Of a DNA stretch of 64,000 nt, positions 36,149-47,587 are shown piece by piece. Source of the DNA: Perognathus longimembris pacificus (lineage: Eukaryota; Chordata; Mammalia; Rodentia; Heteromyidae); NCBI RefSeq assembly GCF_023159225.1, contig NC_063173.1:8222852-8286851 (forward strand), in the 5' to 3' direction. Both the position numbers and the translations under genes were made by a program. A model generated the notes under the pieces. It saw only the letters and a program-made list of their open reading frames with translations. It was not told the origin of the DNA and did not search any database. The stretch's first letter is position 1, and each line of letters opens with the position of its first letter.

Positions 36149-36163
36149 TTACATAAATTGTAT
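36149..36163 (-). CDS. PICALM: PICALM terminal coding segment (IQFM-stop)
   Basis: On the minus strand a T-rich tract and ccag are followed by ATACAATTTATGTAA, giving Ile-Gln-Phe-Met-stop. This is the known C-terminus of PICALM. The last exon therefore contributes only five coding triplets, with everything downstream being 3'UTR. The segment is too short for ORF-based detection; it was found from the known protein end and the matching phase. Confidence 0.95.
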   Translation of the reverse strand: MQFM

Positions 36164-36169
36164 CTGGAA

Positions 36170-39100
36170 AAAAAAAAGTATGTGTTTAAGTTAATTCATT
36201 GTACTGCAGGGTGACTTCTCACAAATAAAAATGCCTTGTGGCCATGTAACTGGGCCAGAAGTGTTTAAATCATGCTTATCACAAACCCTGATTACAAAAC
36301 CCGGTCAGTATTACCAGAATCTCACATGCCAAAACTTGGTATTTTGAAGCATTTAAGAAACTTTTGTAAAATAATTTTTTTATTATTGTCTTTAAGTAGT
36401 TGTCCTAGAGAGTTGCCATTTAACAAAGGAGTTTATGAACATACTTGTCTTGATCAATGCCAGAACTTTCAATACTTTGTGAAAGACTAAAAACCAACAG
36501 GTAACATGGGGATAAGTGAAGAAAGAACAATTCATTTATTCCACAAGAAGTTCAAAATATCTATTCGAAAACAGGAACATTCCATGTGAAATTTCATTTG
36601 GAAAAGCAAAATGCAAACTATTTCCATAGGATATAAAATTAGAGATAACGAAAGAAGAGTAATCTTAACGTGGACTAATTAATTCCTTTATTAACATAAA
36701 TTAAAAATATGAAAGATCTATGAAGAAAAACTGTTCAGTTGGGAGTCACTCTACTATTCGCTCATGACTTCTCTTCAACTGCCTATCTAAAGATTAATTA
36801 CTGAGCCAGATGTGTTAAAAAGCTTGCCAAATAAGAACAGTGCATACTCCCAAAGATCTAGAAGGCAAATTTGGGAGCTAGAGCATCAAGAAGAACAAAT
36901 TATAGTGATTCTAGCAAACAAAGGCAGCACGGAGTATACACGGAAGCCTTCTAGCCAAAGGTCTTAAGTATCCATCTCCCTTAATGGAAAAGAAAAAAGC
37001 TTTCTTAAAATGTTAACTATTTTTAAACGAAAAGAAACACCTTTCTTTCCCAATCATGCTCTAATGCGGTGAGTAAAATTGGGGAGTGCTCTCCACATCT
37101 TTGAAGAATGACTCGCACATGGTTTTCAAGGGTGGTTATTTTCCCCATCCATCTGTTGTAAGCAGTGGATGCCATGCTTCTATGTGTAAGACGCTCCTGT
37201 AATTTCGCACTTCCATTTCTACCATACAAAAGCTATTTCTCCCTATGTCCTGGCTTAACCTGTTTTTAATTCTTCACCCAAAGAACAAAGGAGGAGGAGG
37301 AGAAGCAGAGGGCAAGCAGACTCCTTTAAGGACACAGAGAAGAATGAATGAATTTTGCTTAATAATGCCCAGTAATTTTCAAGTATTTAAGTCCCATATT
37401 CCCCAACAAGCAGCAATACCTAAAGTGATTTATAAGAAATCCTCCAAAGAGATCTCTGCAAAAGGATCCTTTCCTGAAGCTCTGTGAGGACTGTGACTGG
37501 AGGGGCTGGAGGCTGCCGACAGCTGGGGGAGAAGAGACAGAGAGAGGGAAAGAAAAAAGATCTCAGAATGACAGAACATGAAAGCAGAAAATGTAATGAA
37601 GGAGGAAGTGGTTTTAGTTTTGTCACCTTTAATAAATATAAAGGCGGCCTTTGCATAAATGGAATCATTAAAACGAACGTGTTATTACATGTCAAGTTTC
37701 TTCAAAGGCTTGTGTTTTTCAGAAAACAAATCTGTGTTTCTGAAACTCCAAAGGAAGTCTTTTATCCATAAAGGTCGCTATACGCTGACCCACGGTTAGA
37801 CTTTCGGTATGAGGGTGGGGAAAGGGGTGGGAGAGTACAGGAGACAGAATGCATAATTTTTTTGGGGAAAAAAAAAAGGGTGAAAATGGCTTTCTGTGTC
37901 CAAGCTACTGGCTGACAGTTGTGCAAATTGACCTTAGTCCAGACCCCAAATAATCTAGGTTTAATTTTCTGTTCTTCCCTCTTCCTAAGGGTGTGGAGTC
38001 CTGTCTTTACTTCTCACGTCTCCTGTGGAGTCGCCTAACTGTCCGTGTGGACATGCAGAAGCGGCCGCACACACCGTGGGAGGAAAGGAACCCGGGCTCA
38101 CTCGGTCTAAGCATCCACAGAGGGCTCCGGGCGCTTTCCTTCTGTTGCCTTTGAATGTCTGCTTAGGTTTCACAATCTTTGAGAGTATTCTCCCAAGGAA
38201 AAAGAGTTCCAAGGAACCAAGATATGTTGTGTGTGCGTGTGTGTGTGTATGTGGGTTTAAAATTCTGTGGCACTATGCTAACATGGATTTTTAAAACCTC
38301 ACAAAAGCTATTTTATAGTTTGGAACAAACTTTTAACTTTTTCTCCCTCAGCACAGAATTATACATCATGCCAATATGAGATACGCTGTTTAGGGAGGTT
38401 CAATTGAACAGCATAGCAAAGTTTGACGAAGCAGGAACAGTTTCAAGTCATGCTCCCAACATACTAAGTCCCCTCCCCTCCCGAATCCTCTGCTGATGTA
38501 ATCTCATTTTGCTATTATTTTTATTGACTTATTAGCTCCATGAGTTTCAGCAAATATCTTGCCACCCGTATAAGAAATATGTTATCCAGGATACTCAGAT
38601 TAATACACAAGCTTAGAAATCACCACCAGTCACACTGGTGGTCAAGTCATATTCCTAACCCACATACTGTTTAACTACGTGCTCAAAGACAACAGGAAGA
38701 GACAATGAGAGACAACGGAACGCCATGGGCAGCTGAAGCTGAGGGCAGGGGAGCATGTGTCAGGGCTTCGAACGACATCCACGGAACAGAAGAAGCTGTA
38801 GCTCCCCTGGGGAAGACACTCTACACCCCATGTCCGCGCAAACACTGGCATTCAGAGGTAGGATGACTTGAATCACTCATTAGTCACCGCACTACAGAGA
38901 AGCCAACATTCACATTTATCTCCACCATGAACTCGGCTTCTCCGATGCAGTTTTTCTTTTTTACTCCAAGTTAAAACAATAATTTGGATGACAGATAGAC
39001 TGCATCCAAAATGACAAGTTTGTATGAAGCCCGAGCTTTCCACAAGGACAGCAGCCTGTCAACCTGACAGCCTCCCAAAAGAGGCTTATGAAGAATATAG

Positions 39101-39550
39101 ACAAAGAAAGCACTATTATTTTCCTAAGACATGAGCATGCTGCTACACAGTCCTGAGCAAAAAGTACTATTTTTAACTAAAACTACCAGCCTCTTAAACT
39201 TGTAAAAACAAATGTACTTGTCACATCTGTAAGTATTTAGCAAAACAAGAACATATTTGATGCCACGAATGAGAAAATGATACCTGCAGTAAGTTTCTTA
39301 CCACATGGACAGAAAGTCCATGAAGCCACAGCTCAGGTGGCTGCTACACATACAGCCCCAGGACTGAGCTGTCAGGACTCAGCCCCCAGCCCCATCCACT
39401 CCACTCATGTTTGGCCAGTACCAAACATGAGCAGACACACTGATGAAAGCCAGCCAGCCGAGAGGAAGAAGGGAAGATGAGGAAATCACTGCTTGAGGAA
39501 AGCAAGATCAGATGGGATCCTGATGAATGAAGCGCTAGAAATTTTTTGGG
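36170..39550. other. PICALM last intron, SINE-free 5.5-kb zone (right part)
   Basis: Apart from a short GT run at 38228-38250, about 3.4 kb of intron contains no recognisable SINE, L1 or tandem repeat. No additional PICALM exon was found here. It may hold conserved regulatory elements, which cannot be judged from one genome. Confidence 0.5.
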
Positions 39551-39559
39551 GAGGTGGGA

Positions 39560-39870
39560 GAGGGGAGGGACTGGCATTAGGCCTTGAACTCAGGGGCCTC
39601 ACACTTTTACTCAGCTTTTTTTGGCCAGTCCTGGGACTTGGAATCAGGGCCTGAGCACTGACCCTGGCTTCCTTTTACTCTACCATTTGAGTCACAGCAC
39701 CACTTGTGGCCCTTTCTGGTTTTGTGGTGCTGAGGAATCGAACCCAGGGCTTCATGCATACAAGGCAAGCACTTTACTGCTAAGCCACGTTCCCAGCCCT
39801 TACTCAGCTTTTTTGTTCAGTGCTCTACACTAGAACTCTATTTCCACTTGTGGGTTTTTGCTGGGTAACT
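39560..39870 (-). mobile_element. B1-Geo SINE split by a nested IDL-Geo
   Basis: The outer reverse Geo part reads 'aggccttgaactcaggggcc' up to 39606 and resumes at 39815 with 'gttcagtgctctacac'. Its right part is truncated. Confidence 0.8.
39622..39799 (-). mobile_element. Nested IDL-Geo SINE with 15-bp target-site duplication
   Basis: A reverse IDL-Geo dimer is flanked by TTACTCAGCTTTTTT at 39607-39621 and 39800-39814, interrupting an older Geo element. A short internal deletion removed part of 'ctcaaggctagc'. Confidence 0.93.
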
Positions 39871-40490
39871 GAAAACAATCCAAAGGAATGAATTATCTTT
39901 AATTTATTGTTTATTCTCCTTTTTTTGAAATGAGGATACCAAATTCTCTGAGGGCAGACTCACTTTTGTATATAGTACAGTAAGTAGTTTAAGTGAAAAG
40001 TGAAATCTTTATTATAATATCATAGCTGTTACCTAAAAGCCTTGCTTGTTTCTTTAAATATTTCTTTGGGGAGTCATTAACCACCCCAAGAATACCTCAG
40101 AGCTTCTGGTCTTTTTTGTGATTGTTATCAAATCAAGTTAATCCCTTGAGCCACCTTATTTCTTACAGATATATTTTCTTATTTGGCAATTTGGTAAGAC
40201 ATTCCAAATAATGTGTTTTACATTACATCTCAGTTACTCTTTTAAGTTTTACATTGGTGCTTGACAGTGAAAAAGCAAATAATAATTCCATTTGACTATA
40301 AGCTCAGACTTTGTAATAGCTTAAATATAGGTAGGCTGTACTATAGCTTTGAGATTACAGCTCCCAATACATATTCCTTCTGCCACAATGAGCACTTGAT
40401 TCCCACTAGAATATATCCCCAGCCCCAGTGTTCCATTTCTCTCCCACCAACTTTGCTTTCACGCTGGCTGTTTTTCTAAGGATATTTTAG

Positions 40491-40606
40491 CTAGGCACCG
40501 GTGGCTCACTCCTGTAATCCTAGCTACTCAGGAGGCTGAAATCTGAGAATCACAGTTTGAAGCCATCCCAGACAAGAAAATCTGTAAGACTCTTATTTCC
40601 ACTAAA
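40491..40606 (+). mobile_element. B1 monomer
   Basis: Forward 'aggcaccggtggctcactcc' to 'aagactcttatttccac'. The Geo half is missing, replaced by an L1 fragment. Confidence 0.85.
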
Positions 40607-40611
40607 GTACG

Positions 40612-40920
40612 AACAAGTCAGGAAAGTAGTCTGGAGTTCCTCAAAAACCTCAACATAGATCTTCCCTACAACCCAGACATCCCACACCTGGGTATGTACC
40701 CAGAACAGCCCACACCAGGACCCTATGAAGACACCGGCACATCCATGTTCACTGCTGCACTGTGCACAATAGCACGTTATGGAAACAGCCTAGATGAGTG
40801 GATCCAAAAAATGTGATACCTATCTACACTAGAATTTTACACAGCTATCAGAAAGAATATTACATCATTTGCAGAGAAATGGATGGACTTAGAACAAATC
40901 ATGTTTTCTTCTGAAAGCAA
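40612..40920 (+). mobile_element. L1 ORF2 3' fragment
   Basis: 'aacccagacatcccacacct', 'gggtatgtacccagaac', 'tgctgcactgtgcacaatag' and 'gagaaatggatggactta' match the L1 ORF2 end in order. No intact frame remains. Confidence 0.9.
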
Positions 40921-41862
40921 CTATAATATGAAGTAACTCTTCCAATGAATGTTTGTGTCTTTTTTAGATATTATTTGAAGATCTTTGGGGATGGGGAAAG
41001 TTGTTATGCTTATCATGATCATGTTCTTTTCACTTCCTTGATGAAAAACTCACATTAACTGCCCGGTCTGCTTTTGCAAAAACAGTACGAAAACTGTAGT
41101 GTTGTGTTTGGATATTTAGTTTTAAAAATAAGCATAGAAAAAGTTTGTGGTATGGTGCATTCTTTATGGAGGACTAGCAGTTTTGCTTTCAGAGGATATG
41201 GCTAAAGATGCAAAGTGGTTGCTGGTATTTGTTTGCAGTAGCCAGTTCTAAGTAAGTCTGACATCAGTTAAGTGTCTGAAAGGGAACACTGGCTTGTGTT
41301 GTGGGTGCTTTTTACTCTTCTAAATAGGGACCTTGTTAGCTTAAGATATTAGAATAATTCAAGTCTTAGCAAAAAATGGCCTTTTTAATGATTTTTTTGT
41401 GTGTAAGAACGAATGGCCCATTCCTTTTAGGCTTAGTGATTTTTTTTTTAATTGGTGTGTTAATTGGGGGTGTTGGTAGTGCAGTTTCTGTCAGCTGATC
41501 TGTCCAGCTGGGTTTTTGTGAAGAATGCTTTTTGCTTTGCCAGCAAACAGTGTGTTGCGCTCATGAGAAAATTTACCCTGACAATTAGGGCTTAGTAGAT
41601 GAGAAACTGGCTCTCTGGCTCTCTGTGTATCTATCTGAGTCAGTCAGTGGTGACAAAAATGTTGGCCATCCCTTCTTCTGACCGCTGCTGTTACTAAGAT
41701 AGCAGGTAGAGAAAGCATGTGTTTCCAATCATTTTAGAAAGGTGACCATCTAGTCCTGTCCTAATACACAAAACCAGAAAGTGCCCTTAAAACCTTAGAT
41801 GACTGAAATTTTACACTGTCTTCATAATGAAGATCAGTGTATGTCAAGAACACACAAATTGA
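40921..41862. other. Unassigned, UTR-like intron block
   Basis: About 0.94 kb of T-rich sequence between an L1 fragment and a SINE. There is no open frame, no repeat I know and no clear poly-A end. It resembles 3'UTR-type DNA in composition. Confidence 0.35.
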
Positions 41863-41865
41863 CTT

Positions 41866-42108
41866 TTCTGCCAGGCACCAGTGGCTCATGCCTGTAATCC
41901 TAGCTACTCAAAAGGGTATGATCTGAGGATCTACGTTCAAAGCCAGCCCAGGCAGGGAAAGTCCATGGGATTTACATCTCAAATTAATCACAAAAGGCTA
42001 GTAAGTAGAGCGGTGGCTTAAGTGGTAGAGTACTAGCCTTGAGCAAAAGAGCTCAGGGACAGTGCCCAGGCCCTAAGTTCAAGCCGTGGGACCAGCATCA
42101 AAAGAGGG
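41866..42108 (+). mobile_element. B1-Geo dimeric SINE
   Basis: Forward copy: 'ggcaccagtggctcatgcct' through 'ttcaagccgtgggaccagc'. Confidence 0.92.
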
Positions 42109-42201
42109 GTGGGGGAGACTTTTCTAGTATCTCTTTAACTTCTTCCTATAAGTTAAATATAACGACAAATTCCTCCTGAGTTGAAAATAATAGGAAGAGC
42201 A

Positions 42202-42408
42202 CTTTTTTTTTTTTTTTTGCCAGTCCTGGGGCTTGAACTCAGAGCCTGAGCGCTGTCCCTGGCTTCATTTTCCTCAAGGCTAGCACTCTGCCACTTGAGC
42301 CACAGCGCCACTTCCAGCCTTTTCTATATATGTGGTGCTGGGGAATCGAACCCAGGGCTTCATATATTTGAGGCGAGTACTCTTGCCACTAAGCCATATT
42401 CCCAGCTC
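42202..42408 (-). mobile_element. IDL-Geo SINE (first of a pair)
   Basis: T16 tail then 'gccagtcctggggcttgaac', ending 'gccatattcccagctc'. It is flanked by 'ggaagagca' on both sides. Confidence 0.95.
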
Positions 42409-42421
42409 TGGGAAGAGCATC

Positions 42422-42632
42422 TTTTTTTTTTTTTTTTTTGGCCAGTCCTGGGCCTTGGATTCAGGGCCTGAGCACTGTCCCTGGCTTCTTCCCGCTCAAG
42501 GCTAGCACTCTGCCACTTGAGCCACAGCGCCGCTTCTGGCCGTTTTCTGTATATGTGGTGCTGGGGAATCGAACCTAGGACCTCGTGTATCCGAGGCAGG
42601 CACTCTTGCCACTAGGCTATATCCCCAGCCCC
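42422..42632 (-). mobile_element. IDL-Geo SINE (second of a pair)
   Basis: T18 tail then 'ggccagtcctgggccttgga', ending 'ctatatccccagcccc'. It is flanked by GGGAAGAGCATCTTTT at 42410 and 42634. It is a different subtype from its neighbour. Confidence 0.95.
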
Positions 42633-42724
42633 CGGGAAGAGCATCTTTTAAACAAGGGAAAAATATATAGTACAGCCTTCAAGTCAGCAAGCACACATTA
42701 GAATCTGTACTAGTTTCCTAAGGC

Positions 42725-42847
42725 TGTCACAGAACAGAGAACAGTATCCCAAGCTGATTGTAATTGGCTATCACAGAATAATACCTAGAGCTGATGTTAA
42801 TTGGCTGTCACAGAACAGTATCCCAAACTGATGTTAATTGGCTGTCC
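42725..42847 (+). repeat. 37-bp tandem repeat, about 3 copies
   Basis: 'ttggct' recurs at 42764, 42801 and 42838. Units share 'cacagaacagtatcccaa', 'gctgatgttaattggctgtc' and close variants. Confidence 0.88.
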
Positions 42848-42944
42848 CTTCCAAAGGGAAGGTTGAGAACCATTAAATATTAAAGCAGGAGAAAAATCTA
42901 GCCTACTTCAAAGGTAAGTACTTTAACTTTTGTTTCTATTTTGT

Positions 42945-43092
42945 TTTCTGCCAGTCCTGGGGGCTTGAACTCTGAGCTGAACCATAGTGCCACTTCTGGC
43001 TTTTTCTATATATGTGGTGCTAAGGAATCAAACCCAGGGTTTCATGTATCCTAGGCATGCGCTCTACCACTAGGCCAATATTCCCAGCCCCC
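42945..43092 (-). mobile_element. IDL-Geo SINE with internal deletion
   Basis: The reverse Geo part jumps from 'cttgaactctgagc' to 'tgaaccatagtgccacttct', losing about 50 bases. The IDL half is complete. Confidence 0.9.
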
Positions 43093-43099
43093 CTAATTT

Positions 43100-44000
43100 T
43101 TATAATATTAAAATATTCAATCATGAAATTAAAGCTGTATTTCTCAGGCGAGTCAGCTAAAATATAGTCTTACATTAACTAGCCAAAAAATCAAATCAGT
43201 TTTGAACATTACCATGAGTTTCTACAATTGTAACTATCACATAAAATGAGAGATAATAAGAGTATACAGATACATAATGAGAAAGGCTTCATGAAGATTC
43301 ATTTGATAAATAATAGCTCTGAATGATTATGTGTCAAGCACTCTCCTAGATATGGGAGACATTGAGCTAAACGTGACACAAAAAAAATCTGCCTTCAGGA
43401 TACTACCCAGTAAGTGGAGTCTTGTGAGACTGGGTGGACGAATGGCTAGAGAGATGTCAGGTAGTCATAAAGGCCCACAGTGAAAAAATAATAATAGAAT
43501 TTCAGAACTCATAATGACTCAAAAGGAACAGAGGTGACCAAAAATTGGGACATAAATCCATGCTGTAAAAGACTAAAGATTTTTTTGGAAAGGACAAGTA
43601 GTAACAGAACTCTGCACTGGATACTTACTGAAAGTGATGGGAATTAAGTTAAATATTATGTTCACTCATTAGTACTTGAAGAAAAAGGGAGTATTCAAGA
43701 AGTAGATTTAAGAGGAAAGAAAGCCAAGTGGATGGCTTAAATGCTCAAAAATATTTAGATTCATCAGTTTAGATTTCTGAGTATGAAAGTAAGATACTAA
43801 AACACTACCTATAGAAGACAATTAGTGTCAACATAATGGATTACTTCAGACAAAAACCAGAAGACAAGGTAAGCTCTAAGTTGGCAAAGGCTACAGAATA
43901 CAAGAAGAGATGATAATAGAAGAGGAACAATGAGTGGGACTTTTGAGATTAGTCAAATGAAAACAAGTTGGGGGAAGAAAGTAAGAGTCACATTTAAAAA
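43100..44000. other. PICALM intron, nothing recognised
   Basis: 0.9 kb of AT-rich intron without exon or repeat that I can support. Confidence 0.5.
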
Positions 44001-44008
44001 GTTCGGCT

Positions 44009-44205
44009 GGGGCCCAGTGTGGTGGCTCCGGTCTGAACCTGCCTTCAGGGAGTCTGAGGTCAAGTGGATTGTGAACCATGAAAAACGGAGACCCTATTCA
44101 AAAAATAACAAAATACAAAGGGGGGTGGGGGGTTATGATTCAAGGGGTAGAGTGCTTGCCTGGGAAATCAAGAGGCCCACAGTTCAAAACCCTGGTACTA
44201 CTAAA
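44009..44205 (+). mobile_element. Old B1-ID type dimer
   Basis: 'cccagtgtggtggctccggt', then an ID-like 'ggtagagtgcttgcctggga' and 'ccctggtactac'. It lacks Geo diagnostics. Confidence 0.65.
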
Positions 44206-44225
44206 ATAACAGCAGTGACAATGGT

Positions 44226-44305
44226 AACTGGGCATGGTGGTGCAGGTATGTAGTTCCGGCACTTAGGAGGCTGAGGCTGAGAATCTGTCTCAGGGAAAAA
44301 AGATT
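44226..44305 (+). mobile_element. B1 monomer
   Basis: 'actgggcatggtggtgcagg' with 'cacttaggaggctgaggctg' and a short A-tail. Confidence 0.78.
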
Positions 44306-45790
44306 CTGACCTTTCAAGTGACCTTGCTTCCTTGAGCAACTTCACTACTGTTTAGTTTTTTCTTTCTTGAATTTCTGATTTGCTTCCTTCAGGTAGTTTA
44401 TCAGTCAAGCACTTATGTTTTCACCTAGAAACCCATTACTCCAATAATCTCACATTCAATTCTCTTCTGGCATAAAGTAATTACAAACATAAGAACACTT
44501 ATTAGGTGTTCAGTGAAAAGGTGATGGAGTTTTAGAAAGTAATAACATATAAAATCTAGGTTAAGAGGAGATGGATACTTGGGAGAACCCATATAAATTG
44601 GAATATTTACCAAAAAAAAAAAAAGAGGAGATGGATAAGGACTACAATTTTTTTAAACACTGATTTTTTTACCCTTTCACCCACCCCCACCCCCAACTGA
44701 AAGAAAAGCATATCCAATGTTTAAGCATGAAGGTATTATCCAAAATTGCAGGGGATGTTCTTGACAAATATGTAGCCCAAATGTAAAAGTGGGATTTGTA
44801 ATCTAGACAAGACAACCCAAGGGATGTCAAGGGTGAGTCACTGCTGACAGAGACGTTAGGGCCACTACTGGGGTGGGCATGGCTTTGTTCCACACGAGTA
44901 AAGTATGGTAAAAATGAACAGCAGATTAGGGTCACCTGGGGATAAGCATTATTTTAAGTTGTAAAAGGCACTATCCAACCCTGATTTGTTATAACATTAG
45001 CCCACAAAACAAGATGTACACTGTGATGTACACATTAAGGAAAAATTTCTGCAGTCTAAGTACCTAATAAAGCTATAGCTTTCCAAACACACACATACAC
45101 ACTCACTCTTAAAATATACTTTGGTTCTTTTCACTTAGTTCTTTACATGCCTAAGAAAACAAAATTATTTATTTAAAATAAATGCTAATATATTAAAAGT
45201 AAAAGCTATAACAAAGGGAGGAAAAAACCTTTTAGGATATGATAAAACTAGTAATAGTATAACCTAAGCAAATGTCTCCATTAAAGGTAAGATAATTACT
45301 AAAATATATAAAAAGTCATCAAAATCTAGAATTTTCCTTTAACAAGTCAAGCCAACAGTTAGAACTACCTGGTAAAATACATGAAAGAAAATATCCATAA
45401 TACATCACATAAAACAAATGCATAAAATGACATAAAAAGTTATAACTGCATACATCAATCACCCTGGCCCAAAGCTTTAAGAAATAGGACAGAAAAACAA
45501 ATCCTAGTAATATGGACAAGAGGGGAAAAAAAGGCAGGAACTGGAGATACAGAGTACATGTTTAGGATGCATTAAGTCTAGTTTAATCCCAGCATTGAAA
45601 ACCACTCCTCACTCTCCATACCACAAACAGGAAACAACTCTACCACCACAGGCAGTATGTGAGCAAATATATAAATAAATAATAGCAAACAGAATTTTTA
45701 TTGGAACTCAATATACTGCAATTCCCAATTAACAGATAACAATTTGTCAAATATTTTCAATACTCAAAATGGCTAAATATAAAATATCTC
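44306..45790. other. PICALM intron, nothing recognised
   Basis: 1.5 kb of AT-rich single-copy-looking intron. No exon consistent with PICALM, no SINE. Confidence 0.5.
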
Positions 45791-45792
45791 GG

Positions 45793-45992
45793 GGCTGGGA
45801 ATATGGCCTAGTGGTAAGAGTGCTTGCCTCGCATACATGAAGCCCTGGGTTCAATTCCTCAGTACCACATATACAGAAAAGGCCAGACATGGCACTGTGG
45901 CTCAAAAGGTAGAGTGTCGGCCTTGAGCAAAAAGAAGCCAGGGACAGTGCTCAGACCCTGAGGTTCAAGCCCTAGGACTGGCAAAAAATAAA
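45793..45992 (+). mobile_element. IDL-Geo SINE
   Basis: Full forward dimer: 'ggggctgggaatatggccta' to 'ccctaggactggc', flanked by 'aaaat..aaaat'-type A-rich sequence. Confidence 0.95.
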
Positions 45993-46172
45993 AAATGAAA
46001 TACAAAGAAAAAACTCAAACTGGATCAATGTAAGCTAATTTTAGCACCACAAGATGTATGTTATGGCAAACCTAATAGGTATATGCATCCAAGCCTACTA
46101 CCAATATCTTCAAATAAGCAAGAAGAACATATGCCATTCCATTGGCAATGGAAACCATTTAAAGAAATGAGA

Positions 46173-46420
46173 GAGCATGGCCAACTGTTGGTAGCTCACA
46201 CCTATAATGCTACTCAGAAGGCTGAGATCTAAGATCAAGTTCAAAGCTGGCCCAGGCAGAACGTCTGGAAGATTCTTAGCTACAATTTTATTACCCTCCG
46301 ATAAGCTGGAAATAGAGCTGTGGCTCAAGTGGTAAATAAAGCCTTGAGCATAAAAGCTCAGCAACAGCAACCAGGCCCTGAGTTGAAGCCTCAGGACCAG
46401 CACAAAAACAAATCAACAAA
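46173..46420 (+). mobile_element. B1-Geo dimeric SINE (diverged)
   Basis: Forward copy: 'gttggtagctcacacctata' to 'tgaagcctcaggaccagc', with a CAAA-type tail. Confidence 0.83.
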
Positions 46421-47000
46421 CAAACAGCATACTTTAACAAATATTGTATATAATGAATTATATCTACTGTTAAAACACCAAGAGCAGACCAAACATAGGA
46501 TAAGCCACCCTTACCACTTCATAAAGGACTTATCCAATTTATGCCACCAAAGAAAGCAAAAAGCAAGAAAACTTTCTTCCCTTTTCAGAATAATAGGAAC
46601 AATTTTTAGGAGGAAAAGATATCCAGGTTTCTCTAATATATACCAACTACAATGGGATAAATAAAAATAAATAAATAAAAAGGGTGAATAAATTCTCAGG
46701 AAGGAGAAGGAGCACAATAAATATCTTATGAGAAAAGGAAAGTCTCTCATAAAAAAAAAAAAAATTAATGACCTGCATGGGAATTCAAAGGTTTCTTCCC
46801 CAATCTGGGTTTGTTTTTTACTACAATCTTCAGTGCCAAAGGGTTACTGATAAAATCCAGAACATTTCAGACATTGGTCAAGAGTTTTTTTTACCAGCCT
46901 CTCAAGGGCATCACTATTGAAACACCAATTACATCAAAAGTTCATAATGGACAGAAAGAATGCCAAAATCACCAAGATAAAGTAGGTCCTAATAAGCCTT

Positions 47001-47045
47001 AGAAAAACGAGCCTATGGATCTCAGAAAAACGAGCCTATGGATCT
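47001..47045 (+). repeat. 23-bp tandem duplication
   Basis: AGAAAAACGAGCCTATGGAT(CT) occurs at 47001 and again at 47024 with one spacer base. The two 22-bp copies are identical. Confidence 0.95.
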
Positions 47046-47124
47046 ACCAACTTTAAGTTATGAAAATTTTTCATCTTTGATATTTGTAATCTACTTGTCC
47101 TTTCCTTCTAAATAATCAACATTC

Positions 47125-47323
47125 TTTTTTTGCCAGTCCTGGGGCTTGAACTCAGGGCCTGAGCACTGTCCCTGGCTTCTTTTCGCTCAAGGCTAGCACT
47201 CTACCTCTTGAGCCACAGCTCCACTGCTGGCCTTTTCTATATATGTGGTGCTGAGGGATTAAACCTAGGGCTTCATGTATGCAAGGCAAGTACCCCTACC
47301 ACTAGGCTGTATTCCAAGCCTTA
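47125..47323 (-). mobile_element. IDL-Geo SINE
   Basis: Reverse copy flanked by 'aataatcaacattctt' at 47109 and 47324, a 16-bp target-site duplication. Confidence 0.96.
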
Positions 47324-47482
47324 AATAATCAACATTCTTAAAAACCTTTTATACGACAAATATAAAGAAAATTATATCCAGCACGAAGGGTAAAAATACA
47401 AATAGCGCAAGCAGGATTTTTAAGTGTTATGAAGTTCTTCCCACTCAAAAATATTACAAGATACATATATAGAATATAATAC

Positions 47483-47587
47483 CTGTGCTCCTGATACAGG
47501 GCCAAAGGGGTTTGGTGGTCTCATGACAGGCTGGCTGTATATTAAGGTTGGTTGTGTCATTACAGGTACACTTCCCATTTGAGGAGG
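47483..47587 (-). CDS. PICALM: PICALM coding exon (NPF motif)
   Basis: The minus-strand acceptor is tgttatctag. The exon encodes 35 residues: PPQMGSVPVMTQPTLIYSQP then VMRPPNPFGPVSGAQ. The NPF tripeptide is a predicted EH-domain ligand. The donor is gtatta, weaker than its neighbours. The intron that follows is about 11.3 kb, the longest complete PICALM intron in the window. Confidence 0.97.

Noticed and set aside
46811..47002. 63-codon open frame
   Set aside because: Short and isolated in a PICALM intron, with no recognisable domain and no splice context.
36170..47482. Additional PICALM exon in the 11.3-kb last intron
   Set aside because: The exon ending ..VSGAQ joins IQFM-stop directly in phase, and no other candidate with both splice sites and a familiar peptide was seen.
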